Origin: Actinomycetes bacterium
GTDB lineage: Bacteria > Actinomycetota > Coriobacteriia > Coriobacteriales > Eggerthellaceae
Assembly (NCBI GenBank): GCA_023429565.1
Contig: JAEZDJ010000073.1
Location: 6,563-70,562 of the forward strand
Direction: 5' to 3'
DNA length: 64,000 nt
Below, piece by piece: positions 25,565 to 34,859 of this stretch. The position numbers were made by a program, and so were the translations under genes. Position 1 is the stretch's first letter. Every line of letters begins with the position of its first letter. The notes beneath the pieces are model-generated. The model did not search any database and was not told the origin of the DNA. It saw nothing but the letters and a program-made list of their open reading frames with translations.

Positions 25565-26992
25565 ATGAACGAGAGACGTGACGACGAATTCGAGGATCGG
25601 GATCCTTCCGACATCACCTGTGCTTTCTGCGGCAAGCATCCGCAGCAGGTGACGGCAATGATCTCGGGGCCGAATGGAATATACATCTGCGACGAGTGCA
25701 TCTCCATCTGCGCTGATGCCATGATGCGTGACCTCGGCCTCAATGCGCTCGGACCTGCCGGCATCGGCGAAGGAAGCTCTGACGATGCCGTGTTGGATCT
25801 GTCTTCGGGCCGCCATGCGCGACGCTCCGGCTTTGGCGGATCGTCGTCTGACGCCGCATCCGAACCGGCACCCGAAGACGTCTTGTCTGACCTGCCGACT
25901 CCGCATGAGCTCTACGCGGAGCTTTCGGAGCATGTAGTAGGGCAGGAGCAGGCAAAACGTGCCTTGTCGGTGGCCGTCTACAACCACTACAAGCGCATCA
26001 GCCTGGGTGCCGACGTCGATGACGGCGATGTGGAGCTGGCCAAGAGCAACATCATGCTGCTTGGCCCGACGGGTTCGGGCAAGACGCTTCTGGCGCAGAC
26101 GCTTGCGCGTACCTTGCGCGTGCCGTTCGCCATTGCCGATGCGACCACCCTTACCGAGGCTGGCTATGTGGGAGAAGACGTCGAGAACATATTGCTCAAG
26201 TTGATCACGGCAGCTGATTTCGATACCGATCGTGCCGAGATTGGCATCGTTTACATTGACGAGATTGACAAGGTGGCGCGAAAGGCCGAAAACCTGTCCA
26301 TAACGCGTGACGTTTCGGGCGAGGGCGTCCAGCAGGCCTTGTTGAAGATTGTCGAAGGGACTGAGGCTAGTGTTCCCCCGCAGGGAGGCCGCAAGCATCC
26401 CCAGCAGGAACTCATCCATGTCGACACGACGAACATCCTGTTTATCCTCGGCGGAGCCTTTGTCGGGCTGACGGACATCATCGCCGAACGCGTGGGCAAA
26501 AGCGGTCTCGGTTTCAACGCGGAGCTTCCTGAAAGCAAGAAGCATGCCGAGGCAGAGCTCCTTGCCCAGGTGCTTCCCGAGGATTTGAACAAGTATGGAA
26601 TGATCCCCGAATTCGTGGGTCGCATTCCGGTGGTCACATCGCTGCAGGAATTGTCGGAAGAGGATCTCGTCCGCATCCTGACCGAGCCAAAAAATGCTTT
26701 GGTGAAGCAGTATGTGAAGATGTTCGAATTTGAGGATTCGACGCTGACGTTTGAGCCTGGAGCCCTTGCTGCCATTGCCCATGAAGCTGTGGAGCATGGC
26801 ACCGGTGCCCGAGGATTGCGTTCCATATGTGAACGGGTGCTCCAGGACGTGATGTACGACCTGCCTGAGCACGACGGTCCTTCGTCTGTGACGGTGCGCG
26901 CAAGCGATATCCGTGGAGAGACGAAGCCTGCGATCGAGCCCCAAGAGCGGGCCGAGTCGGACGCGGCCAGTCAGGAGCTGCAAAGCGCTTAG
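25565..26992 (+). CDS. clpX: ClpX, AAA+ unfoldase of the Clp protease
   Basis: A 475-residue unfoldase. It has an N-terminal zinc-binding C4 domain (CAFCGKHPQQV ... ICDECISIC), a Gly/Ser/Asp-rich linker of about 50 residues, Walker A GPTGSGKT, Walker B VYIDEIDKV, the sensor region, and the C-terminal segment LVKQYVKMFEFE ... GARGLRSICERVL. It recognises substrates and feeds them into ClpP. The linker and C-terminal tail make it longer than the usual ~420 residues. Confidence 0.96.
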   Translation: MNERRDDEFEDRDPSDITCAFCGKHPQQVTAMISGPNGIYICDECISICADAMMRDLGLNALGPAGIGEGSSDDAVLDLSSGRHARRSGFGGSSSDAASEPAPEDVLSDLPTPHELYAELSEHVVGQEQAKRALSVAVYNHYKRISLGADVDDGDVELAKSNIMLLGPTGSGKTLLAQTLARTLRVPFAIADATTLTEAGYVGEDVENILLKLITAADFDTDRAEIGIVYIDEIDKVARKAENLSITRDVSGEGVQQALLKIVEGTEASVPPQGGRKHPQQELIHVDTTNILFILGGAFVGLTDIIAERVGKSGLGFNAELPESKKHAEAELLAQVLPEDLNKYGMIPEFVGRIPVVTSLQELSEEDLVRILTEPKNALVKQYVKMFEFEDSTLTFEPGALAAIAHEAVEHGTGARGLRSICERVLQDVMYDLPEHDGPSSVTVRASDIRGETKPAIEPQERAESDAASQELQSA

Positions 26993-27081
26993 GGTTTGAG
27001 AGCAAGGAAAGCGAGAGAAGCGGGCGGATCGCGGAAGGCGTCACGCCCGCTTTTGGGTTTAGAGAGGCGAAAGAGCAGGAC

Positions 27082-29769
27082 ATGGTCGAAAACACAGCAG
27101 ATGGCAAAATGCAGGACGGCAAAACGACCGACTTTGATTTTCAGGCGCACGAGCGCCCCTTTTTCGAGGCATGGAAGGATGCTGGCTACTTTCAGCGCGG
27201 CGCGGGTTTCGGCTCAGGCAAGGATCAGCCCTACACGGTTGTCATTCCTCCCCCGAACATCACGGGTGTGCTGCATATGGGACACGCCCTCAATGACACC
27301 ATCCAAGATGCCTGCGTCCGCCGTGCGCGCATGCAGGGCCATCCCACTCGCTGGATCATCGGAACCGATCATGCGGGCATAGCAACCCAGACGAAGGTCG
27401 ACAAGATGCTTGCCGACAAAGGTATCAGCCGCCTTGAGATAGGACGCGAGGCGTTTGTGGAGGCATGCTACGACTGGTATCGGGAGTACGGCGCCACCAT
27501 AGTGAACCAGATCAAGGGCATCGGATGCTCGTGCGACTACGACGACGAGCACTTCACGCTGGAACCAGCCTATGTGAAGGCGGTTCGCACGGTGTTCTCC
27601 GACTGGTATCACGACGGCCTCATCTATCGGGGAAAGCGCATCGTGAACTGGTGTCCCCATTGCACCACGGCCATAGCTGACGACGAGGCTGAATACGTGG
27701 AGGAGCACGGGCACCTCTGGTATCTGCGCTATCCTCTGGTCGACCCCGAGGAGGGACGCGAGTATCTGGTCGTTGCAACGACACGACCTGAAACCATGCT
27801 CGGTGACACCGGCGTGGCAGTCAATCCCAAAGACGAGCGCTTCGCCTCCCTTGTGGGCAAGAAGGTTCGGTTGCCTCTCGTGGACCGAGAGATCCCCATT
27901 TTCTCCGACTGGCACGTAGATGCCGATTTTGGCACAGGTTGCGTGAAGGTGACCCCCTCGCATGATCCCAATGACTGGGCCATGGGGGAGCGGGCCGGCC
28001 TCGAGCGCATCAACATCTTCGATGAGACCGCGCATGTGGTGGAGGGCTATGGGCCTTTCAGCGGCATGGACCGCGATGAGGCTCGTGAAGCCATTGTCAA
28101 GGCGATGGACGATCAGGGACTCCTCGACCACGTTGAGGATCATGACCATTCCGTCATGACATGCTATCGCTGCCATACCAAGCTGGAGCCTTGGGAATCG
28201 GAGCAGTGGTTTGTTGCCGTGGACCGCCTCAAGCAGCGGGCTGCCGCCGTGGTGGAAGACGGTTCCATCCAGTTCCATCCTGAACGGTGGAAGCATGTCT
28301 ATCTGGACTGGTTGGCCAATCTCAAGGACTGGTGCATTTCCCGCCAGCTGTGGTGGGGGCATCGCATCCCCATGTTCTATTGCGACACCTGTGGCTGGGA
28401 GGATGCCAGCGTCGAGGACATAGACGTTTGCCCCGTGTGCGGCGCACCGGTGCGCCAGGACGACGATGTGCTGGACACCTGGTTTTCTTCCCAACTGTGG
28501 CCTTTCGCGACGATGGGCTGGACCCAGGTCGGCCAGAAATCCCCGGAGATCGACCAGGCGTATCCCACGCAGGTCCTCTCCACGGCTCGCGACATCATGG
28601 GCCTGTGGGTGGCTCGCATGGTGATGGCATCCATGTACTGCTGCGACAGCATCCCCTTCGAACATGTCGTTATCCATCCCACCGTGATGGCGGCAGATGG
28701 CAAGCCCATGAGCAAGTCGCGCGGCAACGGGGTGGACCCTTTGAGGCTTATGCAGGATTACGGCGCCGACGGCATGCGCTTCGGTCTTCTCATGCAAGTG
28801 ACGGGAACCCAGGACCTGAAGTTCAATGAGGCAAAGCTCGAAAGCAGCCGAAATTTCGCAAACAAGATCCGCAACGCCGCACGGTTCGTGTCGATGAACC
28901 TCGATGACTGGACGCCAAGTCCAGCGCAACCGGTGACGCCAGCGGATCGCTGGATATTCAGTCGCCTGGCGGGTTTGGTCGCCCGCCTTGACAAAGCGTA
29001 TGCAGATTTTGAATTCGGCGAGATCACTCGGGAGCTGTACACATTTTTCTGGAATGAGTTCTGTGACTGGTATATCGAGTTTTCCAAGGCTCGTCTTTCT
29101 GGCTCCCCGGAGGACCGCGCGGCCTGTCAGAGCAACCTTGTATTTGTTCTTGACCAGGCATTGCGCCTGCTTCATCCCATCATGCCCTTTGTGACGGAGG
29201 AAATATACCAGACACTTCCCGGCACGAAGGAGGCTCCTTATCTCATCGTTTCGTCCTGGCCGGACGCCGCTGCGCTTGCTTCCTATGTCGATGACGAGGC
29301 TGAGCGCTCGATTCAGATGGTGACCGAGACCGTGTCGGCGATTCGCTCGACTCGTGCACGCTATGGCATATCTCCGAAGACGGGACTTGACGTCGTCGTT
29401 AAGGCGGGAGCGGAGGATGCCGCCTTGCTCGAGGCGCAGCGCGCTCTCATAGAAGGCATGGGCGGCACGAAGTCTCTGGTGATCGCCCAAGATGCCGAGA
29501 AGCCCTCCGAGTCAGGGGTGACGCTCGCTGCGGGCTTGGAGGTGTACACGGTGCTTTCCGGCCTTGTCGACTTTGACGTTGAGCGCAAACGCCTTGAAAA
29601 GGGACGGGAGACGCTTGTTAAGGATGTTGAAAAGCTTGGCAAGAAACTTTCCAATCCTGGCTTTTTGGCCAAGGCTGCGCCGGAGATCATTGCCAAGGAC
29701 CGTTCCAAGCTGGCTGATTTGACCGACAAGCTTGGCCGCGTTGAGGCTCAGTTAGCAGAAATTGCGTAA
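27082..29769 (+). CDS. valS: Valyl-tRNA synthetase
   Basis: An 895-residue class I synthetase that charges tRNA-Val. The HIGH-type motif is in PPPNITGVLHMGHALN, the editing domain follows (TTRPETMLGDTGVAVNP), the signature ISRQLWWGHRIP and the KMSKS-type loop DGKPMSKSRGNG are present, and a C-terminal coiled-coil arm (VERKRLEKGRETLVKDVEKLGKKL) ends the protein. This is full length for the family. It starts 89 bases after clpX and may be in the same transcript. No T-box was seen upstream. Confidence 0.96.
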   Translation: MVENTADGKMQDGKTTDFDFQAHERPFFEAWKDAGYFQRGAGFGSGKDQPYTVVIPPPNITGVLHMGHALNDTIQDACVRRARMQGHPTRWIIGTDHAGIATQTKVDKMLADKGISRLEIGREAFVEACYDWYREYGATIVNQIKGIGCSCDYDDEHFTLEPAYVKAVRTVFSDWYHDGLIYRGKRIVNWCPHCTTAIADDEAEYVEEHGHLWYLRYPLVDPEEGREYLVVATTRPETMLGDTGVAVNPKDERFASLVGKKVRLPLVDREIPIFSDWHVDADFGTGCVKVTPSHDPNDWAMGERAGLERINIFDETAHVVEGYGPFSGMDRDEAREAIVKAMDDQGLLDHVEDHDHSVMTCYRCHTKLEPWESEQWFVAVDRLKQRAAAVVEDGSIQFHPERWKHVYLDWLANLKDWCISRQLWWGHRIPMFYCDTCGWEDASVEDIDVCPVCGAPVRQDDDVLDTWFSSQLWPFATMGWTQVGQKSPEIDQAYPTQVLSTARDIMGLWVARMVMASMYCCDSIPFEHVVIHPTVMAADGKPMSKSRGNGVDPLRLMQDYGADGMRFGLLMQVTGTQDLKFNEAKLESSRNFANKIRNAARFVSMNLDDWTPSPAQPVTPADRWIFSRLAGLVARLDKAYADFEFGEITRELYTFFWNEFCDWYIEFSKARLSGSPEDRAACQSNLVFVLDQALRLLHPIMPFVTEEIYQTLPGTKEAPYLIVSSWPDAAALASYVDDEAERSIQMVTETVSAIRSTRARYGISPKTGLDVVVKAGAEDAALLEAQRALIEGMGGTKSLVIAQDAEKPSESGVTLAAGLEVYTVLSGLVDFDVERKRLEKGRETLVKDVEKLGKKLSNPGFLAKAAPEIIAKDRSKLADLTDKLGRVEAQLAEIA

Positions 29770-29885
29770 CAAAGGCGATGGACTGGGCATCTTTGATATA
29801 ATGACTGATTGTGCCGACACCTGCGTGTCTGCACAATGGTCGAATGTCCGGCTTTGCGCGGGCAAACGAAGAGAACGGGGTTGAA

Positions 29886-30437
29886 ATGAACGAACTGCTG
29901 TCCCAACTATGGACGCCTGAGTTGCGAGCCGCGTTCACCGTGGTCATGGTTCTGCTCGTCATCCTGTACGTGCTGTCCATCGTCTGGGTGGTTCGTGACG
30001 CTTACCTGCGCGGTTCTTCATGGTACATATGGGGTGCCGTGTCGCTCATCCCGCTGCTCGGGGTTATCGCGTATTGCTTGTTGCGTCCTCCTCTGTTGCA
30101 GATCGACCGTGACGAGCAGGAACTTGAGATTGCCCTCAAACAGCGGGAACTCATGAAATACGGCGAATGCGCAAACTGCGGCTATCCGGTCGAATCTGAC
30201 TATGTGCTCTGCCCGAATTGCCACCAACGCCTGAAGAACCTGTGCGGAACCTGCAACCATGCCCTCGATCCCACCTGGACGGTGTGTCCGTACTGCGGCA
30301 CTCCAGTTGCGGGTGGCCAGCGCGTGCGTCGAGCACCGGGTCCCCAGCGTGCCCGAACGCCGCGGCCGCAGCAGGCGGCACCCCAACAAGCGAGACAGCC
30401 TCACGCAGCTGCTCATCCTGAGCGTTCTGCGCAGTAA
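29886..30437 (+). CDS. Membrane protein with double zinc ribbon
   Basis: A 183-residue protein. Two transmembrane helices near the N-terminus (FTVVMVLLVILYVLSIVWVV and a segment around WGAVSLIPLLGVIAYCLL) precede a short Glu/Gln-rich helix. Two zinc-ribbon knuckles follow (CANCGYPVESDYVLCPNC and CGTCNHALDPTWTVCPYCG). The C-terminus is a Pro/Arg/Gln/Ala-rich disordered tail. The ATG at 29886 is chosen because the preceding 25 residues of the longer frame are untypical. The function is unknown. A clear terminator follows. Confidence 0.75.
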   Translation: MNELLSQLWTPELRAAFTVVMVLLVILYVLSIVWVVRDAYLRGSSWYIWGAVSLIPLLGVIAYCLLRPPLLQIDRDEQELEIALKQRELMKYGECANCGYPVESDYVLCPNCHQRLKNLCGTCNHALDPTWTVCPYCGTPVAGGQRVRRAPGPQRARTPRPQQAAPQQARQPHAAAHPERSAQ

Positions 30438-30456
30438 CTTGTCCTTGCAGACTGGG

Positions 30457-30490
30457 AAGCCGCCTTGCTTGAGGCGGCTTCTTGTTGTTT
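30457..30490 (+). terminator. Rho-independent terminator before thrS
   Basis: AAGCCGCCT (30457-30465) and AGGCGGCTT (30472-30480) form a 9-base stem followed by CTTGTTGTTT. Confidence 0.85.
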
Positions 30491-30606
30491 GAAACGACGT
30501 TTTCGCTTTGTTCCCATCGCATTTTGGGGCAGGGTGGGGCGTTCCGACCACGAAGAATCGAACGTGCAGGTGCTTTGTGTGCACCCGGCACAAGAAAGGA
30601 ATGGCC

Positions 30607-32526
30607 ATGAACATCATATTGCCTGACGGATCCTCCAAGGAGGTCGCATCGGGAGCAACGGTCGCCGACGTGGCTTCGGCCATTGGAGCGGGCCTTGCCA
30701 AGGCAGCGCTGGCCGGCATAGTCAACGATAGGCCTGTTGACCTCGGCACGGTTGTCTCGGAGGGCGATTCGGTCGCCATCGTCACCTCAAAATCTCCCGA
30801 AGCTCTCGACCTGCTTCGTCATTCTGCAGCACATATCATGGCCCAGGCATTGGAGGATATCTATCCCAGCATAGAGTTCGGCGTCGGGCCCGCTGTTGAA
30901 AACGGGTTCTACTATGACGTGAAGCTTGATCGCAGCCTTACCCCGGAGGATTTGGAGAAAATTGAAGCCCGTATGGCTGCAATCGTTCAAGCCGCCGAGC
31001 CGTTCGTCCGCACAGAGGTGACGCGCGACGAGGCGCTCAACCTTTTCAAGGCAAAAGGCCAGAACCTCAAATGCGAGCTTGTCGAAGATCTCCCGGTGGA
31101 CGAGACCATCACCACTTACACCATAGGCTCGTTTGTTGACCTCTGCCGGGGCCCTCATATTCCGGACACCTCGAGGCTTGCCGCATTCAAGCTGACGAAG
31201 CTGGCCGGCGCCTATTGGAGGGGCGACAGCGATCGCGAGATGTTGCAGCGCATCTATGGCACGGCGTTTTTCAGCAAGAAGGACCTGGAGACCTACCTGA
31301 GCACTATGGAGGAAGCTGAAAAGCGCGATCACCGCAAACTCGGGCGCGAGCTTGGCATCTACATGATGGATCCCATGGCAGGCGTAGGCTTGCCGCTGTA
31401 TCTCCCCAAAGGCGCCCGCGTCATTCGCACCATGCAGGAATGGCTGCGCCGCGATCTGTACTCTCGCGGCTACGAGGAGGTCATTACTCCCCATATCTAC
31501 AATGCCGATGTATGGAAAACGTCGGGGCATTACGGCTTCTATCACGAAAACATGTACTTCTTCAACATCAACGAAGGCGATGACGAGAATCCTCGTCTGA
31601 CCGAATACGCCGTGAAGCCCATGAACTGTCCTGGCCATGTCATGCTGTATAGAAACGACATCCATTCCTATCGAGACCTGCCGTTGCGATATTTCGAGTT
31701 CGGGACGGTCTATCGCCATGAGATGAGCGGCGTGGTGCACGGCCTGCTGCGTGCTCGCGGTTTCACTCAAGACGATGCGCATATTTTCTGCACGCGAGAC
31801 CAAGTGGTTGATGAGGTGGTGTCGATCCTCGACATCGTCGATCACATCATGACCACGTTCGGCTTTGAGTACTCGGCAGAGATATCAACTCGTCCGGAGA
31901 AGAGCATCGGCACCGACGACATGTGGGAGCATGCAACCGACGCGCTGAAAGACGCATGCGCCCGCCACGGCTTGGCCTATGACATCAACGAGGGCGACGG
32001 AGCATTCTACGGTCCAAAGATCGACATCAAGGTAAAGGATGCGATTGGGCGCACATGGCAATGCTCGACCGTCCAAGTCGACTTCAACATGCCGGAGCGT
32101 TTTGGGCTGACCTATCGCACCGAGGACAACACCGAGGAGCGTCCTTGGATGCTTCACCGTGCCATCTTTGGCTCGATCGAGCGCTTCTTGGGAATACTCA
32201 TCGAGCATTATGCCGGCGCACTTCCTTTGTGGCTCGCTCCGGTGCAGGTGATCGTGCTCCCCATTGCAGACCGTCATAAGGATGCGGCGAAGGACCTGAT
32301 GAAAAAGATTACGGCTGCCGGCGGACGCGTCGAGCTCTACGATCAGAATGAGCCGATGCGCGTCAAGATAGCCAAGGCTCAGAGTCAGAAGGTTCCCTAT
32401 ATGGTCGTTCTTGGCGACAAGGAGATCGAGAACGGAACCGTCTCGGTGCGAGAGCGCCATGAGGGCGATCTCGGTTCGTGGGAAGTTGACAAGCTGTTGC
32501 AAGTTATCGGAGACGCAGCGCTGTAA
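30607..32526 (+). CDS. thrS: Threonyl-tRNA synthetase
   Basis: A 639-residue class II synthetase. An N-terminal TGS domain (IILPDGSSKEVASGATVADVA) is followed by the editing domain with its HSAAHIMAQALE and CRGPHI motifs, the catalytic core (motif 2 near YRHEMSGVVHGLLRARGFTQDDAHIF, motif 3 near AIFGSIERFLGILIEHYAG), and the anticodon-binding domain. The ATG at 30607 is preferred over the one at 30601 because AGAAAGGA ends at 30600. A strong terminator follows. Confidence 0.96.
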   Translation: MNIILPDGSSKEVASGATVADVASAIGAGLAKAALAGIVNDRPVDLGTVVSEGDSVAIVTSKSPEALDLLRHSAAHIMAQALEDIYPSIEFGVGPAVENGFYYDVKLDRSLTPEDLEKIEARMAAIVQAAEPFVRTEVTRDEALNLFKAKGQNLKCELVEDLPVDETITTYTIGSFVDLCRGPHIPDTSRLAAFKLTKLAGAYWRGDSDREMLQRIYGTAFFSKKDLETYLSTMEEAEKRDHRKLGRELGIYMMDPMAGVGLPLYLPKGARVIRTMQEWLRRDLYSRGYEEVITPHIYNADVWKTSGHYGFYHENMYFFNINEGDDENPRLTEYAVKPMNCPGHVMLYRNDIHSYRDLPLRYFEFGTVYRHEMSGVVHGLLRARGFTQDDAHIFCTRDQVVDEVVSILDIVDHIMTTFGFEYSAEISTRPEKSIGTDDMWEHATDALKDACARHGLAYDINEGDGAFYGPKIDIKVKDAIGRTWQCSTVQVDFNMPERFGLTYRTEDNTEERPWMLHRAIFGSIERFLGILIEHYAGALPLWLAPVQVIVLPIADRHKDAAKDLMKKITAAGGRVELYDQNEPMRVKIAKAQSQKVPYMVVLGDKEIENGTVSVRERHEGDLGSWEVDKLLQVIGDAAL

Positions 32527-32542
32527 ACCTCGACCAAGTCTT

Positions 32543-32587
32543 GCCCAGCCCTCCTCCGCACGCACGGGGAGGGCTGGGCCTTTTTTT
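32543..32587 (+). terminator. Rho-independent terminator of thrS
   Basis: A perfect 12-base stem, GCCCAGCCCTCC (32543-32554) with GGAGGGCTGGGC (32568-32579), is followed by a run of seven T at 32581-32587. Confidence 0.95.
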
Positions 32588-32605
32588 GCAGATGAGGCAG
32601 CCTTT

Positions 32606-32872
32606 TCAAGTCAGGTGAAGCCGGTAGACCGTGGGAGGATCGCAGTCCCATGCGGAAAGGCTGAAGCCGGACAGGTCGTAGGATCCATCCGACGTGTTCT
32701 GATCAAGCGCGGTCGCGGGTATGCCGTAGGGAAACGTGCGATTTTGCGTCTGGCCGGGTTCGAGCATGTTCCAATCTTCCGCCAAAGCATAGAAGACCTT
32801 TCCGCTGTCGGATGGCGTGCCGTAAAGCGGATCTATGGCGAGCCGTCCTCTTCTCCGGTGGCGTGAGCTCAC
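32606..32872 (-). CDS. Small protein of unknown function downstream of the CPA2 antiporter
   Basis: An 88-residue frame starting with GTG 18 bases after the antiporter stop, with AAGGGA upstream. The sequence has a basic N-terminus (SSRHRRRGR), then a neutral, aromatic-rich body (IDPLYGTPSDSGKVFYALAEDWNM ... YDLSGFSLSAWDCDPPTVYRLHLT) that looks like real protein. I recognise no domain, signal peptide or membrane helix. The spacing suggests it is translated from the antiporter message. It could be the remnant of a longer protein. Confidence 0.5.
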   Translation of the reverse strand: MSSRHRRRGRLAIDPLYGTPSDSGKVFYALAEDWNMLEPGQTQNRTFPYGIPATALDQNTSDGSYDLSGFSLSAWDCDPPTVYRLHLT

Positions 32873-32890
32873 CTGTCCCTTGTCTCCCGG

Positions 32891-34702
32891 TTATTTCTGC
32901 GGACCCTCGTTTGCGTCATTCCCGTTGGCATCGTCCTGGGAGTGCTTGAGGCTGGCCAGGCGCGTTGCCAGTTCTGCGGCGAACAGCGTCGCCACGCGTT
33001 TGGCATCCGCTGCGTTGGCCGCCGATGCTTGCTGAACGAGCTCGGCGTATTCTTTTCCTACATCCTCAGATGAGGTGCCTTTGGCGCCAAGCGTGACGGT
33101 TGTCCCTTGAGGATCATCCTTTCGCTGCGCTCCGACCGCCTCGTCTCCGACTTTTTTAAGCTCCGACCAATGCTGATCGCCCTCATCTTTCAGGCGTGCC
33201 CAGGCTGCGTCGCCATCGGTTTTTGTCGCGCTCCATTCCTTGTCGCCTCGGGCTTTGACCTCGTTCCAGAGGGTCGGATCAAGCTTTGCGTCTTTCATGA
33301 AATCGGCGACTTTTTCAATATGATCATCCGACAGCCAATTTTCCATGACGTTTTTTGTCAGACTGTTCACAGCTAGATGGCTTGTTGAGGGAAGGCGGCC
33401 GAACAAGCCTGCTTTCGTAATGCTGTCCTGCTTTGAGAGCAGGCGTTCAAGCGCGAGATGGTCGCGTAAAATGCTTGCTGCTTGGTTGGGATTCCTCGAG
33501 ATCTCCTTCACCGCATCGAGTGGTTTTGTGTCCGACACGCGATAGGCGATTGAGGCGAGCAGCGGCATAAGGAACACCGTGATGGCCCCAGCCGCCACCA
33601 AGACCGATGCGGTTTGCTGCGACATGGCGTCTGCCTCGACGGCTACGGCGGTCACTGCGACGATGATGGGGAGTGCGGTCGTGCAGTAGAGCGCGATGGA
33701 TAGGCGGTTATGCGTTGACATGTCTCGGGTGTCTTTGCCGGTTGAAAGCGCCACGAACACGGGCACGGCTCGAATGAGGAGCAGCATGAGGATGAATCCC
33801 ACCAAAAGAACGGGCTGTTGAAACACGGCCATCAAATCTATTTTTGCTCCGGAAACGACAAAGAAGATTGGAATGAGAAAACCGTACGCCAGCCCATTGA
33901 GCTTGTTTTCGAGGGCATCATTGCCTTCGGGCACGATGTAGCGCAGCACGAAGCCTGCAGCAAATGCTCCAAGCACGATGTCCAGGTCAAAGGCGGCAGA
34001 CACGGCTACCAGTCCGACGAGGAGCAGAACGGTGACCCGCATCATGGTCTGAGAGGTGGTGTTGGCGTTTTCAGTCAGGAAATGAAAAATCTTATAGCCT
34101 GCCTTTTTCGCCTTGGCCGGAACGACGGCGACAAGGACGGCGATTGCCACGAATGCCAACAAGATGAGGATGGTCTTCCATTCTGCACGCGTGGAGAGCA
34201 GCAGGGCCATTGCAAACACGGGACAGAGTTCTCCCCAGGTGCCATATGAGAGGATCGACTCGCCAACTCGGGTGCCCATCAACCCGCGTTCTTTCAAGAT
34301 GGGAAGGAGGGTGCCAAGCGCCGTGGTCGACATTGCGATGGCGACGGCGATGCCATCGATGTGGTTGGCCGAAGCGACGGGCGAGAGGGCTACCGCAAGG
34401 AATGCGAGCATGAGGCAGACGATCCACGTGAGAAACCCTCGTCGCCCTTGGTTTCCGGTAAGGGTCTTGGGATTGATGTCATAGCCTGCGAGCAGGAAGA
34501 GGAAGGCGAGCCCAAGATCCGAGAGGAGTCCGACAGAGTCTGTGATCTGGATGGCATTGACCAGGTGCGGTCCTAGAATCGACCCCGCGATGAGGAGAAA
34601 GACAACTTCGGGAATGAGTTTCCCCGGGATGAGCTGAGCGACAATGGGGGAGACTGCCGCGACGAGTGCAATGACGGCGAGCGATATGAAGTCCACGGGC
34701 AT
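32891..34702 (-). CDS. Cation:proton antiporter, CPA2 family, with hendecad-repeat tail
   Basis: A 603-residue protein. About 12 transmembrane segments occupy the first ~390 residues. Typical CPA2 sequences are LIAGSILGPHLV, GLAFLFLLAGYDINP and GFLIPIFFVVSGAKIDL. The cytoplasmic tail contains four uninterrupted 11-residue repeats at about 478-521 with the pattern xWxxxKxxGDx (LWNEVKARGDK, EWSATKTDGDA, AWARLKDEGDQ, HWSELKKVGDE), then an Ala/Glu-rich region. The tail lacks an obvious TrkA-N domain. The repeats may form a hendecad coiled coil for assembly or sensing. The transported cation is not evident. Confidence 0.88.
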   Translation of the reverse strand: MPVDFISLAVIALVAAVSPIVAQLIPGKLIPEVVFLLIAGSILGPHLVNAIQITDSVGLLSDLGLAFLFLLAGYDINPKTLTGNQGRRGFLTWIVCLMLAFLAVALSPVASANHIDGIAVAIAMSTTALGTLLPILKERGLMGTRVGESILSYGTWGELCPVFAMALLLSTRAEWKTILILLAFVAIAVLVAVVPAKAKKAGYKIFHFLTENANTTSQTMMRVTVLLLVGLVAVSAAFDLDIVLGAFAAGFVLRYIVPEGNDALENKLNGLAYGFLIPIFFVVSGAKIDLMAVFQQPVLLVGFILMLLLIRAVPVFVALSTGKDTRDMSTHNRLSIALYCTTALPIIVAVTAVAVEADAMSQQTASVLVAAGAITVFLMPLLASIAYRVSDTKPLDAVKEISRNPNQAASILRDHLALERLLSKQDSITKAGLFGRLPSTSHLAVNSLTKNVMENWLSDDHIEKVADFMKDAKLDPTLWNEVKARGDKEWSATKTDGDAAWARLKDEGDQHWSELKKVGDEAVGAQRKDDPQGTTVTLGAKGTSSEDVGKEYAELVQQASAANAADAKRVATLFAAELATRLASLKHSQDDANGNDANEGPQK

Positions 34703-34859
34703 AGTGATCCCTTTTCACCGAGGCAACGGACAATTTGTAGATACGTCAACGTATAATTTTACCCTTTGCCCACTCCTGGCGCATGTCCAAACAAAAACAG
34801 GTATTCAACGGGAATCTTATAGTCGGTCAACTATGCAGGCGCTTGCATGAGGAGACGTC

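Noticed and set aside
27214..29490. 758-codon minus-strand frame inside valS
   Set aside because: It lies fully opposite a complete valyl-tRNA synthetase and shows no family features.
30520..30560. AGGGTGG resembling a T-box core before thrS
   Set aside because: A strong terminator lies only ~40 bases upstream, leaving no room for Stem I, and the bases after AGGGTGG do not match ACCGCG.
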